DNA of 6,590 nt from positions 1 through 6,590 of the forward strand of contig JAEYWT010000168.1 of the NCBI GenBank assembly GCA_023428865.1. Reading direction: 5' to 3'. The notes below the pieces were generated by a model. It did not search any database and was not told where the DNA came from. It saw only the letters and a list, made by a program, of their open reading frames with translations. How positions within the stretch are numbered: the stretch's first letter is position 1; the number at the start of each line of letters is the position of its first letter. This document shows, one piece after another, positions 1 to 6,300 of this stretch. The DNA comes from Bacteroidota bacterium. Its GTDB lineage: Bacteria; Bacteroidota; Bacteroidia; Flavobacteriales_F; PHOS-HE28. Both the position numbers and the translations under genes were made by a program.

Positions 1-1
1 C

Positions 2-367
2 ACCTTGAGGTCGGAGCTGTTGACCTTGCTTCAGCAGAGCGATCGCGCGTTGACACAGGTGGAAGTGGAAGAACGCCTGACCAGCGAGGTGGATCGCGTA
101 ACGGTGTTCCGTGCGTTGAACGCCTTCGAGGAAGCAGGCTTGGCACACCGCGTATTGGATGGTACAGGCACGAGTTGCTTCGCGGCCTGTGCCAGTGCCT
201 GCGAACATGGCCACCACAAGGATGCGCATGCACACTTCCATTGCCGCGCCTGCGGTTCCGTCTTCTGCCTGCCCACGGTTGAGCTACCCAAGGTGAAAGT
301 GCCACGTGGTTTCAAAATGGAATACGGTCAGCTCGAGCTGCAAGGCACGTGCAAGTCGTGCGCCTGA
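2..367 (+). CDS. Fur-family metal-dependent transcriptional regulator, 5' end missing
   Basis: This is a DNA-binding metalloregulator of the Fur/Zur/PerR superfamily, a cytoplasmic dimer that normally represses metal-uptake or stress genes. Numbering from the TTG at base 5, residues 1-50 form the winged helix, with the recognition-helix signature VDRVTVFRALNAFEEAGL at about 29-46. A His-rich stretch (HGHHKDAHAHFHC, about 68-80) matches the hinge and regulatory metal site. The structural zinc site is seen as two CxxC pairs, C80/C83 and C116/C119. The reading frame stays open to the window edge, and family members usually have some 10-25 more N-terminal residues, so I treat the TTG as internal and the gene as 5'-truncated by the window. 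It converges on a His-rich lipoprotein gene, which suggests a zinc-type role (Zur-like), but the sequence alone cannot separate Zur from Fur or PerR. Confidence 0.9.
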   Translation, partial: TLRSELLTLLQQSDRALTQVEVEERLTSEVDRVTVFRALNAFEEAGLAHRVLDGTGTSCFAACASACEHGHHKDAHAHFHCRACGSVFCLPTVELPKVKVPRGFKMEYGQLELQGTCKSCA

Positions 368-386
368 AGGAATGACCACGAAAGGC

Positions 387-418
387 GAAGGCGCGAAGGT
401 CCCCACCTCCGCGCCTTC
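387..418. terminator. Bidirectional hairpin terminator between convergent genes
   Basis: A perfect 9-bp stem (GAAGGCGCG at 387-395 with CGCGCCTTC at 410-418) is followed, after one A/C mismatch, by a 4-bp stem (AGGT/ACCT) and a CCCC loop. It starts 19 bases after the Fur stop and ends 20 bases before the lipoprotein stop, so it can end both transcripts. The T content downstream is modest on both strands (TTCTTCGTTC rightward, CCTTTCG leftward), so it is strong as a hairpin but not a textbook T-tract terminator. Confidence 0.75.
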
Positions 419-438
419 TTCGTTCAACCCGAGCAGAT

Positions 439-1041
439 CTACTCGAACACTGCTGGGAAGTGGATCTCCAGATCGGTAGAACCCCCAGCGTTGGTCATGT
501 CGCCGTTGCTCACACCGGCCGCGCTCTTGTTCAGGCCATGGCGCAAGAAGACCTTCACCTCGCCGGAACCAGCTGCACCGGTGGTCCATTGGCTTAGCAG
601 GCCGATGGGTAGCCCATCTTCATCTTGGTCCAGGTAGGAGAAGCTGGCATCAACACCTTCAGGAATGAAGAAGAACTGATGTTCATCGCCCTCGGCCAGC
701 ACCTCGTGGCTGATCGTATCAATGGGCGAAACACTGCGGTTCAATAAGATGATCTCGGCCTGCAGCACCGTTCCGGCGGGCAGAGTGTCGCCATGGATGT
801 GTATCTCGCCTTCCTCATGTTCACCTCCGCCATGATCATGGCCGAAGCCTTCATCGGTAGCGGCGTGCCATTCGTAGGTATTACCACCCGCGTCGGTGAA
901 GATGATGTAAGCGTCGGTGATGAGTTCTTCTTCGTTGATCGGAGCAGGAGGAATGAGAGGGTCCACCTTGTCTTTCTTACAGCCGACCCACACGGTGGCG
1001 AGGGCAATGACGAATAAGGGGAGGTATCGGTTCGTGTTCAT
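439..1041 (-). CDS. His-rich lipoprotein of a Bacteroidota family linked to metal uptake
   Basis: A 200-aa probable periplasm-facing or outer-membrane lipoprotein. Residues 1-20 are a signal peptide and the lipobox VWVGC gives lipidated C21, followed by KKDK and a Pro-rich linker. The acidic INEEELITDAYIIFTDAGG start of the mature domain, the GDEHQFFF motif (about 118-125), the LPIGL motif and the C-terminal LRHGLNKSAAGVSNGDMTNAGGSTDLEI block (quoted here only as residues 167-193) fit a family I recall from flavobacteria, commonly near TonB-dependent receptors and Fur-type regulators. Between residues 59 and 83 there is an insertion rich in His and Glu (H59, H68, H70, H75, H81, H83) that could bind zinc or another divalent metal. 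Capture or sensing of metal at the cell surface is inferred, not shown. The ATG at 1041 directly precedes the signal peptide; no Shine-Dalgarno is visible, which is usual for this phylum. The His insertion is the least conserved-looking part. Confidence 0.8.
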   Translation of the reverse strand: MNTNRYLPLFVIALATVWVGCKKDKVDPLIPPAPINEEELITDAYIIFTDAGGNTYEWHAATDEGFGHDHGGGEHEEGEIHIHGDTLPAGTVLQAEIILLNRSVSPIDTISHEVLAEGDEHQFFFIPEGVDASFSYLDQDEDGLPIGLLSQWTTGAAGSGEVKVFLRHGLNKSAAGVSNGDMTNAGGSTDLEIHFPAVFE

Positions 1042-1071
1042 GGAAATGCGCCGAAGCGTTCGAGCTTGGTC

Positions 1072-1091
1072 GGTACTCCGCAGGGAGTACC
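1072..1091. repeat. Perfect 8-bp inverted repeat ahead of the lipoprotein gene
   Basis: GGTACTCC (1072-1079) and GGAGTACC (1084-1091) are perfectly complementary around a 4-base GCAG loop. The repeat ends 30 bases upstream of the lipoprotein start codon. There is no T-run after it on the leftward strand, so an intrinsic terminator is unlikely. It could be a dimeric repressor operator or a stem in the 5' untranslated region. It does not resemble the E. coli Zur or Fur box. Confidence 0.6.
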
Positions 1092-1114
1092 AGGTTATTG
1101 AATGGGCTGAATGG

Positions 1115-1156
1115 TGCCTGTGTGATAGGCATGGGTCAGAAGGCAGTGCTCTGACC
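1115..1156. repeat. Two adjacent inverted repeats in the same gap
   Basis: TGCCT/AGGCA (1115-1119 and 1127-1131, 7-base loop) is followed two bases later by the stronger GGTCAGA/TCTGACC (1134-1140 and 1150-1156, 9-base loop). On the leftward transcript they come 42-83 bases after the stop of the CxxC membrane protein and before the 1072-1091 hairpin. They may weakly terminate or protect the upstream mRNA, or form part of a structured leader of the lipoprotein gene. No T-tract is present and no TAnnTTTG promoter element was found in the gap. Confidence 0.45.
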
Positions 1157-1197
1157 AGCGAATTGCACGGCTGATGCGTTCCAGAAGCGTGTACGGA

Positions 1198-1506
1198 TCA
1201 GCCGAACAGGGGTGGCCCACGGACTAGCGCGTGCTCCTGACTACCGGAAAGGACTACGGTCACACTGGGTATGGCCAACGCCAATACCAACATGAACAAG
1301 GCGCCGACCCCAAGTGGATCAGGAAGCTCTGTAAGCAATGCACCCACCTCACAAAGCGCACAAGTCTCGGTGACGGTGGCATCATCGGTGGACGTTCCGG
1401 TATGCTCCTGGCCATGAGCGAAGGCATGTACCACATCGCGCGGCAACACGTAAAGCACCACTGCGAAGAGCAGTACCCATGCGGCTATGTGGCGAAAGCG
1501 GCCCAT
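1198..1506 (-). CDS. Small two-helix membrane protein with His and CxxC motifs
   Basis: A 102-aa protein with one hydrophobic segment at about 7-22 (AAWVLLFAVVLYVLP) and a second at about 66-87. Between them is a loop with H27, H31, H35 and a C49-A-L-C52 pair, and the tail ends RGPPLFG. This layout (signal-like helix, His/Cys loop, second helix, R-G/A-PP end) resembles small Bacteroidota proteins near metal-receptor genes and the DUF2946 type of copper-associated proteins; the resemblance is from memory and weak. A metal-binding role at the inner membrane is inferred. The frame stays open 273 bases further upstream, but I chose the ATG at 1506 because the membrane helix starts there, a TATATTTG element lies 17 bases ahead, and the upstream extension reads through a separate decayed gene. 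The lipoprotein gene follows 156 bases downstream on the same strand. Confidence 0.7.
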   Translation of the reverse strand: MGRFRHIAAWVLLFAVVLYVLPRDVVHAFAHGQEHTGTSTDDATVTETCALCEVGALLTELPDPLGVGALFMLVLALAIPSVTVVLSGSQEHALVRGPPLFG

Positions 1507-1522
1507 TGGATCGGTCGTGGGG

Positions 1523-1530
1523 CAAATATA
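1523..1530 (-). promoter_or_regulatory. Bacteroidota -7 promoter element, TATATTTG
   Basis: Read leftward, TATATTTG matches the TAnnTTTG consensus of the Bacteroidota housekeeping sigma factor exactly. It ends 16 bases before the ATG at 1506, leaving a short leader. No good -33 TTG is seen at the usual 19-21 base spacing; the nearest clear one (ATTGC) is only 14 bases upstream. It is the main support for the chosen start of the CxxC membrane protein. Confidence 0.55.
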
Positions 1531-1621
1531 ACGCAACAATGATGCAATAGAGTGAATGGGCTCGGTGTCCGACCAATTCATGTTGAACACTATCGATACT
1601 ACGGTAAGAACCAGCCGGATC

Positions 1622-1888
1622 TTATTCAGTGCGAAACAGACCATAGGCGAGAGCAGAGGAACTGGGATCCACAGGAACACTGTTGTCACCGACCAGTATT
1701 CAGACTGCGTCATCGCGAAGCAGCCCGCATCCATGTGTACCAGATCGCGGGTGTGCCAAGCCTCGTGGCGATCTCCCACAGTCTAGGCAAGAGCGGCCGA
1801 GTATTGGGGTCGTAGATGGATGTGGAGGGGAGGGTGGGGAGGATTATCGAGCTGCCTTCATTTGAAAAGGTGAATGACGCCTGCTCAT
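1622..1888 (-). pseudogene. Frameshifted paralogue of the small protein at 2856-3107
   Basis: No single frame encodes this protein, but three pieces read in order match the intact 83-aa protein at 2856-3107. Piece one (from about 1883 to 1776) ends IYDPNTRPLLPRLW against LYIPILGRLIPQLW. A one-base loss near 1774-1777 shifts the frame, after which GDRHEAWHTRDLVHMDAG matches GDRHEVQRTRYMIHTDTG, continuing to SEY at about 1696. A net loss of about 10 bases then shifts to LVGDNSVPVDPSSSA against IIGEPFLPPGSA, ending at TAA (1622-1624). Over 43 ungapped positions around the first shift I count 19 identities. The matching ATG at 1888 needs another one-base gap before EQASF (intact copy RQTF); the frame itself is open to a TTG at 1907. 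Function of the family is unknown. Decay is the simplest reading, though sequencing indels cannot be excluded. Confidence 0.7.
1806..1842 (+). other. G-rich tract with quadruplex-like spacing
   Basis: The rightward strand has G-runs at 1806-1809, 1827-1830, 1832-1834, 1836-1839 and 1841-1842; the last four are separated by single bases. It lies in the decayed gene, where the complementary strand encodes a Pro/Thr/Ser-rich stretch (LPTLPSTS). It may fold as a G-quadruplex, but it may equally be just a Pro-rich coding remnant. Confidence 0.3.
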
Positions 1889-1932
1889 AAGTGCCTCGTG
1901 CAGACAAGGACTATGAACATATTTGGACACCC

Positions 1933-2745
1933 ATGAGAAAGCACTACACGCTCCTTGCACTAGCTCAGGTCTTCGTGTTGGCCGGTACGGCACCGACTAC
2001 CATCGCGCCGCTGTCGGTCACTTCCACGATCAATTCATTCGGATCCACACCGAACGTGAACAACCTGATCGGCAACATCACCACGGCCACTACGGCCAGT
2101 GCAACGTTCCCTTTTTACCCCAGCTCGAACTTCTCCACCGGTATCGGCTACGTGAGCCAGCTTGGTCAATGGCAGGGGAGTATCACCTACACGTTCGTGA
2201 ACCCCACCTCGGTATCGCGTATGTTGTTGTGGAACGCGTATTTCTCGTTCGAGTTGAACCATAGCCTGAAGGATGCCCAATTGGTGTTCTATAACAGCGC
2301 CAACCAGGTGGTCGGTACCGAGAGCGTGAGTTTTCCGCAGGCGGTCAACACCGTGCTCACACCGCAGGTTGTGAACTTCTCAGAAGAGATCTTCGATGTG
2401 AAGAAGGTGGTGGTCAGGGTGCAGGCACTCTGGGGCGGCAACGAGATCAGTCTTCGCCGGATGGCGTTCGCAGGCAACGGACTGCAAACGGGTGTGAATG
2501 ATGCCGTTCGTACGGACATGGTGTCGGCCTATCCTGTGCCTGCGGTGGACCGCGCCACGATCCCGGTAGAGGTACCGCATGCTGTTCGCCTGTTGGATGG
2601 CAGCGGCCGTCAGGTGTCACATATCCATCGGTTCTTCCACGATCGTGTGGAACTGGAGTGGGTTGGCCTGCCACCAGGCTGCTACTACGCCCACATCACC
2701 ACGGCCTCGGGCATGGTGGTGTCGCGGGTCCTCGTGATGGAGTGA
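1933..2745 (+). CDS. Secreted protein with a C-terminal type IX secretion sorting domain
   Basis: A 270-aa exported protein. Residues 1-20 are a Sec signal peptide (MRKHY then a hydrophobic core LLALAQVFVLAGTA). Residues about 30-185 alternate beta-strand-like stretches, with LLWNAYFSFELN, AQLVFYNSANQVVG and VKKVVVRVQALWGGNEISLRR; this looks like a jelly-roll, galactose-binding/discoidin-like fold, by pattern only. Residues about 195-270 are a T9SS type A sorting domain: AYPVPAVDRATI (the YPNPA-like start), LLDGSGRQV, LEWVGLPPGCYYAHI and the terminal SRVLVME. Such domains direct passage through the outer membrane and are usually cleaved off. The frame is open upstream to a GTG at 1891, but the ATG at 1933 starts the signal peptide. 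CATATTTG at 1918-1925 matches the -7 consensus with one mismatch and could be its promoter. It is transcribed away from the decayed small gene. Ligand or substrate unknown; no catalytic domain is visible. Confidence 0.8.
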   Translation: MRKHYTLLALAQVFVLAGTAPTTIAPLSVTSTINSFGSTPNVNNLIGNITTATTASATFPFYPSSNFSTGIGYVSQLGQWQGSITYTFVNPTSVSRMLLWNAYFSFELNHSLKDAQLVFYNSANQVVGTESVSFPQAVNTVLTPQVVNFSEEIFDVKKVVVRVQALWGGNEISLRRMAFAGNGLQTGVNDAVRTDMVSAYPVPAVDRATIPVEVPHAVRLLDGSGRQVSHIHRFFHDRVELEWVGLPPGCYYAHITTASGMVVSRVLVME

Positions 2746-2855
2746 TCGCGCCGGTCGGGTATCATCGGTCCAGAGCCGCGCTGGGTCCGGAGCGGTCGGG
2801 TGAAGTCGTTGTTGCTTGACGAGAGCTAGACTGGGCGGGGCGGTGCAAGGGGTTG

Positions 2856-3107
2856 TCACCGCTGCGCCGAACCGGGTGGCAGGAACGGCTCCCCGATGAT
2901 GCTGCGGTCGTACTCCTCTTCGCTCACCTCGAAACTGCCCGTATCCGTATGGATCATGTAACGCGTGCGCTGCACCTCGTGCCTGTCGCCCCACAGCTGG
3001 GGGATAAGACGCCCAAGGATCGGGATGTACAATGGGCCGTTGACAGTTTCGGTGAATGCGTGATCGATGGACTTGGAAGTAATGAAGGTCTGACGCATGT
3101 GGATCAT
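2856..3107 (-). CDS. Uncharacterised 83-aa protein, intact paralogue of the decayed gene
   Basis: I do not recognise this protein. It is 83 aa, with no signal peptide or membrane segment, and appears cytoplasmic. Visible blocks are LYIPILGRLIPQLWGDRHE (residues about 26-44), the strand-like TRYMIHTDTGSFEVSEEEY (48-66) and a Pro/Gly-rich end IIGEPFLPPGSAQR. The TDxGxFEV strand pair faintly recalls small beta-barrel proteins in which a 'YxVxTDKGxFEV' hairpin is followed by a Gly turn. Conservative replacements against the decayed copy at 1622-1888 (L/I, M/L, I/V, with GDRHE kept) support this strand and frame rather than the open frame on the opposite strand. The ATG at 3107 overlaps the TGA of the upstream 57-aa ORF as ATGA, which indicates translational coupling; an ATG at 3098, preceded by GGTGAGG at about 10 bases, is an alternative giving 80 aa. 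Confidence 0.6.
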   Translation of the reverse strand: MIHMRQTFITSKSIDHAFTETVNGPLYIPILGRLIPQLWGDRHEVQRTRYMIHTDTGSFEVSEEEYDRSIIGEPFLPPGSAQR

Positions 3108-3277
3108 TCCTCACCGAAAAAGTCACTGTCGTTCCGTTTCACAACGTATGTGCGTTCAGTTGTGACGCCTAGATCATGGTCGATCATCAATTGGGCCAAT
3201 TGTAGACTACACCTCGGCAGGGTCTCACGAAGTGGACCCTGTAACCGCTGCTCCCGGTCTGTCCCATATTGATCCAT
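3104..3277 (-). CDS. Small 57-aa hypothetical protein coupled to the next gene
   Basis: ATG at 3275-3277 opens a 57-codon frame ending in TGA at 3104-3106. The protein starts MDQYGTDREQRLQG, has a probable amphipathic helix PRCSLQLAQLMIDHDLG (about 21-37) and a charged end VVKRNDSDFFGEE. There is no signal peptide, membrane segment or metal motif, and I do not recognise the family. The main support is the 4-base ATGA overlap with the start of the 83-aa gene, a standard sign of co-translated partners, plus the lack of any other use for this 250-base gap. The two genes could encode partners (for example a small complex or a toxin-antitoxin-like pair), but nothing in the motifs proves that. No clear Shine-Dalgarno or promoter was found; TACATTCG just upstream is a one-mismatch -7 match placed too close to the start for confidence. 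Confidence 0.5.
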   Translation of the reverse strand: MDQYGTDREQRLQGPLRETLPRCSLQLAQLMIDHDLGVTTERTYVVKRNDSDFFGEE

Positions 3278-3315
3278 TGTGAACGAATGTATGGGCCGAG
3301 TCTGGTTGAATGCTC

Positions 3316-3336
3316 GTAGCGGATCGAAGGTGCTAC
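3316..3336. repeat. Weak stem-loop downstream of the RND pump gene
   Basis: GTAGC (3316-3320) and GCTAC (3332-3336) can form a 5-bp stem with an 11-base loop, 24 bases after the pump's stop codon on the leftward strand. There is no T-tract, so termination here is doubtful and transcription may continue into the 57-aa and 83-aa genes. Confidence 0.25.
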
Positions 3337-3359
3337 ACGGGGGGATATTTGCGTCACCC

Positions 3360-6300
3360 TCATATATTCTGGTCCACCCTCGGCGGTATCAACCTATACA
3401 CCACAGGTGTCACCAACCGGCTCAGGAGCGTACTGCTGATTAATCCCCCGATCAGCACGATCGCCAGCGGCGATATCAGCGGATTCGTGCTGGCTGCGAT
3501 GGGCAGCAGGCCACCGATCGCGGTAAGACTCGTGAGCACGATCGGCAAGAAGCGCATCTCGCCCGCCTCCCGGATCGCCTGCTCCAGGGTTCGGCCTTCA
3601 GCGCGCAGTTGGTTGGTGAAGTCCACGAGCAGTATGGTGTTCTTCACCTCGATGCCCGCCAGTGCGATCAGGCCTACGATGGCAACGAAGCTCAAACTGT
3701 TGCCGGTCATCCACAGCGCGAGCACCGCACCCACGATACCCAAGGGGATCACGCTCAACACGATCAACGTGCTCTTGAAGGTGCCGAACTCCAGCACCAG
3801 CACGGCGATGAAGAGGAAGATGGTGGCCAGGATCACGGTGCCGAAGCCGCCGAAGCTGTCCTGCCGCGTCTCGATCTCACCGCCCATGGTGTAGCTGTAG
3901 CCCTGTGGCAGCTGCATGCCGTCCATCGTCTTGATCGTCGCATTCAAGGCATCATCTACCAGGAAGCCCTGTTGCACGAAGCTGCTCACCGACACATAGC
4001 GCCGCTTGCCGAGGTGCTTGATCGTTTGCGGCGACGATTCCAGTTGTAGGTCGGCGATATGGCGCAAGGGAATGCTCTCACCGCTGCGGCTGGTCACGAA
4101 CAGGTCGTCGAACACATGCAGATCTGCCCGTTGGCCTTTCGGCACGGTGATCATCACTTCACGCTCCACGCCCAAGGGATCGTTGAAGGTGCCCATGCCC
4201 AGTCCGGCAACGGCAAGACGCACCGTGCGATCGATGTCCACCGTGGCGATGCCGAGCATGCTGGCCTTGTCGCGATCGATCTTCACGCGTAGGTCGCTCT
4301 TGAGGTTCGCCATCGGGTCATCCACATACAGGCTGCCCGGCATGGCCTTCAGCAGGGCGGCCACTTCCGCGCTGATGCGGCGTAGTGTATCGAGGTCCTC
4401 GCCGAATATCCTTACTTCCACGGGAGCCAGTTGCGGCGGACCTTGTTCGAAATCCTTCACTTCGATCTGCGCACCTGGCACCTGGGCGAAGGTCTTCCGC
4501 AGGTCGTCGATCACGCGCAGTTTGTCCTTGGTGCCGGTGTTCGTATGCAATTGCACGAAGACCTGCGCAAAGTCCGCGCGCTCGTTCTCGGGCTGCACGT
4601 TGTAGTACACCTGCGGATTGCCCTTGCCCACGTTGGTGGCGTAGTACTGCACTTCTGGGCGCTGCGCTAGTTCATGCTCCACCAACCGCGCCAGGCTGTC
4701 GGTATGTGCAAGGTTGCTCTGTAGCGGCGCCACCACGTTGACCATGAACTGCGGTTTTTCCGATGCGGGGAACAGGCTGAAACCGATGGCCTTCATTAGC
4801 CCTAGTGAGCCGATGAAGATCAAAGCGGCCACGAGCAAAGTGGTTTTCGGGTTGCGCAACGAACGCTCCAACAATGGTGCGTAGGTGGCATGTATCCCGC
4901 GTTTCAAGCCGCGCAGGAAGAAGTTGCCATCGCTATCCGCATGCGGTCTCAGCAAGCGGATCGAGAGGAAGGGCACGATGGTGAGCGAGACGAACATACT
5001 GGCCACAACGCTGAGGATCACGGCCAGCGGCAGGCTACGGATGAATTCGCCCGAGGCTTCCGGCATCAACGTCAGTGGCATGAAGGCGATGCACAGTGTA
5101 ACGGTGCAACCGATCACCGCCACACCGATCTCCTTCACCGCGCCCAGCACGGCATCCATCGGCTTCTTGCCCTCGCGCAGCCACCGCTCGATGTTCTCCA
5201 CCACCACGATGCTGTCGTCCACCAGCAGTCCCAAGGCCACCACGAGCCCCACGATGCTCAATTGGTTCAGCGAGAAGCCCATCGCGTTCAGCATGATCAC
5301 GCCCATGGCCAGCGACAGCGGGATGGAGATCATCACCACCAGCGAGGCGCGACTGCCCAACGGCAACAGGGTGAGCAGCACCAGCAGGATCGCGATCAGG
5401 AAATCGCGGCCCAAGTGGCCCAGCCGGAAGTTCACGGCATCGGCTTGGTCGAAGTGCTGCTCCAGCGCCACGTTATCCGGCAACTGCCCACGGAACTTCG
5501 TGAGCACCGGAAGGTACTGCTCTTGCGCCGCGCTGATGTTCATGCCGCTCTTCATGGCCGCGTTCACCACCACACTGCGGTGACCGTTCAGGCGCGTGAT
5601 GTGGCGGTCTTCATGGTACGCATCCGTTACCTGCGCCACATCGCGCAGCAAGGTGTTGCGTCCATCCACCGTCGCCACCACCGTGCGCGCCACGTCGGCC
5701 GCATCCACGTAACTGCCGCTGGTCTTCACGTTCAGCGTCTTCGTCCCCACGTCCACACTGCCGCCAGGGATGTTCGCCATCTCGCTCTGCACCGCGCCGA
5801 TCACCTGCGTCAGCGGGATGTTCAGCCGCGCGAGTTTCTCCAGTTGCAGGTCGATGCGCACCGTGGCTTCCGGCAGACCGTTCACTTCCACGGTATTCAG
5901 CATGGGTACCGCTTCCAGCGCATCCTGCAGACGTTCGGCCTGTTCCTTCAGCAGGCGGCGCGGCGCGTTCTCGCTCACCAACGCCAGCTGCAGGATGTTC
6001 ACCGTGTTGGGCGTGGCCTTCTGCACTTCGATGCTGTGGATGTCGGCCGGCAGCTCGGCACGCAGCGCGTTGATCTCCTGCACCAGCTCCTGGTGCTTGC
6101 GGTCCACATCCACACCGTACACGGCATCCACGCGGATCACGGCCACACCGTCCTTGATCGTGCTGTACAAGCGCTTGATGTCGTCCAGCTCGGTGATCCG
6201 TTTCTCCAGCGGATCCACCAGCAGGTTCTCCATGTCCTCCGGACTCGTACCCGGATACACGGCCACGATCGGGTAGATCGGCGCGTTCATCTCGGGGTCC

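Noticed and set aside
793..1174. Rightward frames of 74 and 85 codons within and after the lipoprotein gene
   Set aside because: Antisense to the lipoprotein signal peptide and His loop; no ribosome site, promoter or motif.
2842..2860. GGTGCAA/TTGTCACC bulged hairpin overlapping the stop of the 83-aa gene
   Set aside because: It overlaps the stop codon, has a bulge and no T-tract on the leftward strand, so it is not a credible terminator.
2617..3126. 169-codon leftward frame overlapping the T9SS gene end
   Set aside because: It overlaps the well-supported sorting domain on the other strand and the 83-aa gene in another frame, with Arg/His/Pro-rich shadow composition.
3188..3202. Perfect palindrome CAATTGG-G-CCAATTG
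   Set aside because: It lies inside the 57-aa frame (LQLAQL codons) and more than 70 bases from any start; most likely chance from repeated CAA/TTG codons, although an operator cannot be excluded if that ORF is not real.
2853..3272. 139-codon rightward frame across the 57-aa and 83-aa genes
   Set aside because: The leftward frame shows conservative amino-acid replacements with the decayed copy and an ATGA gene junction; the rightward product shows neither.
3344..3351. GATATTTG, a one-mismatch -7 promoter match on the rightward strand
   Set aside because: Nothing plausible is encoded rightward downstream; it would only drive antisense RNA into the pump gene.
3310..4605. Rightward open frames of 146-199 codons antisense to the pump
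   Set aside because: Ser/Arg/Thr-rich shadows of the RND gene without start signals or recognisable motifs.
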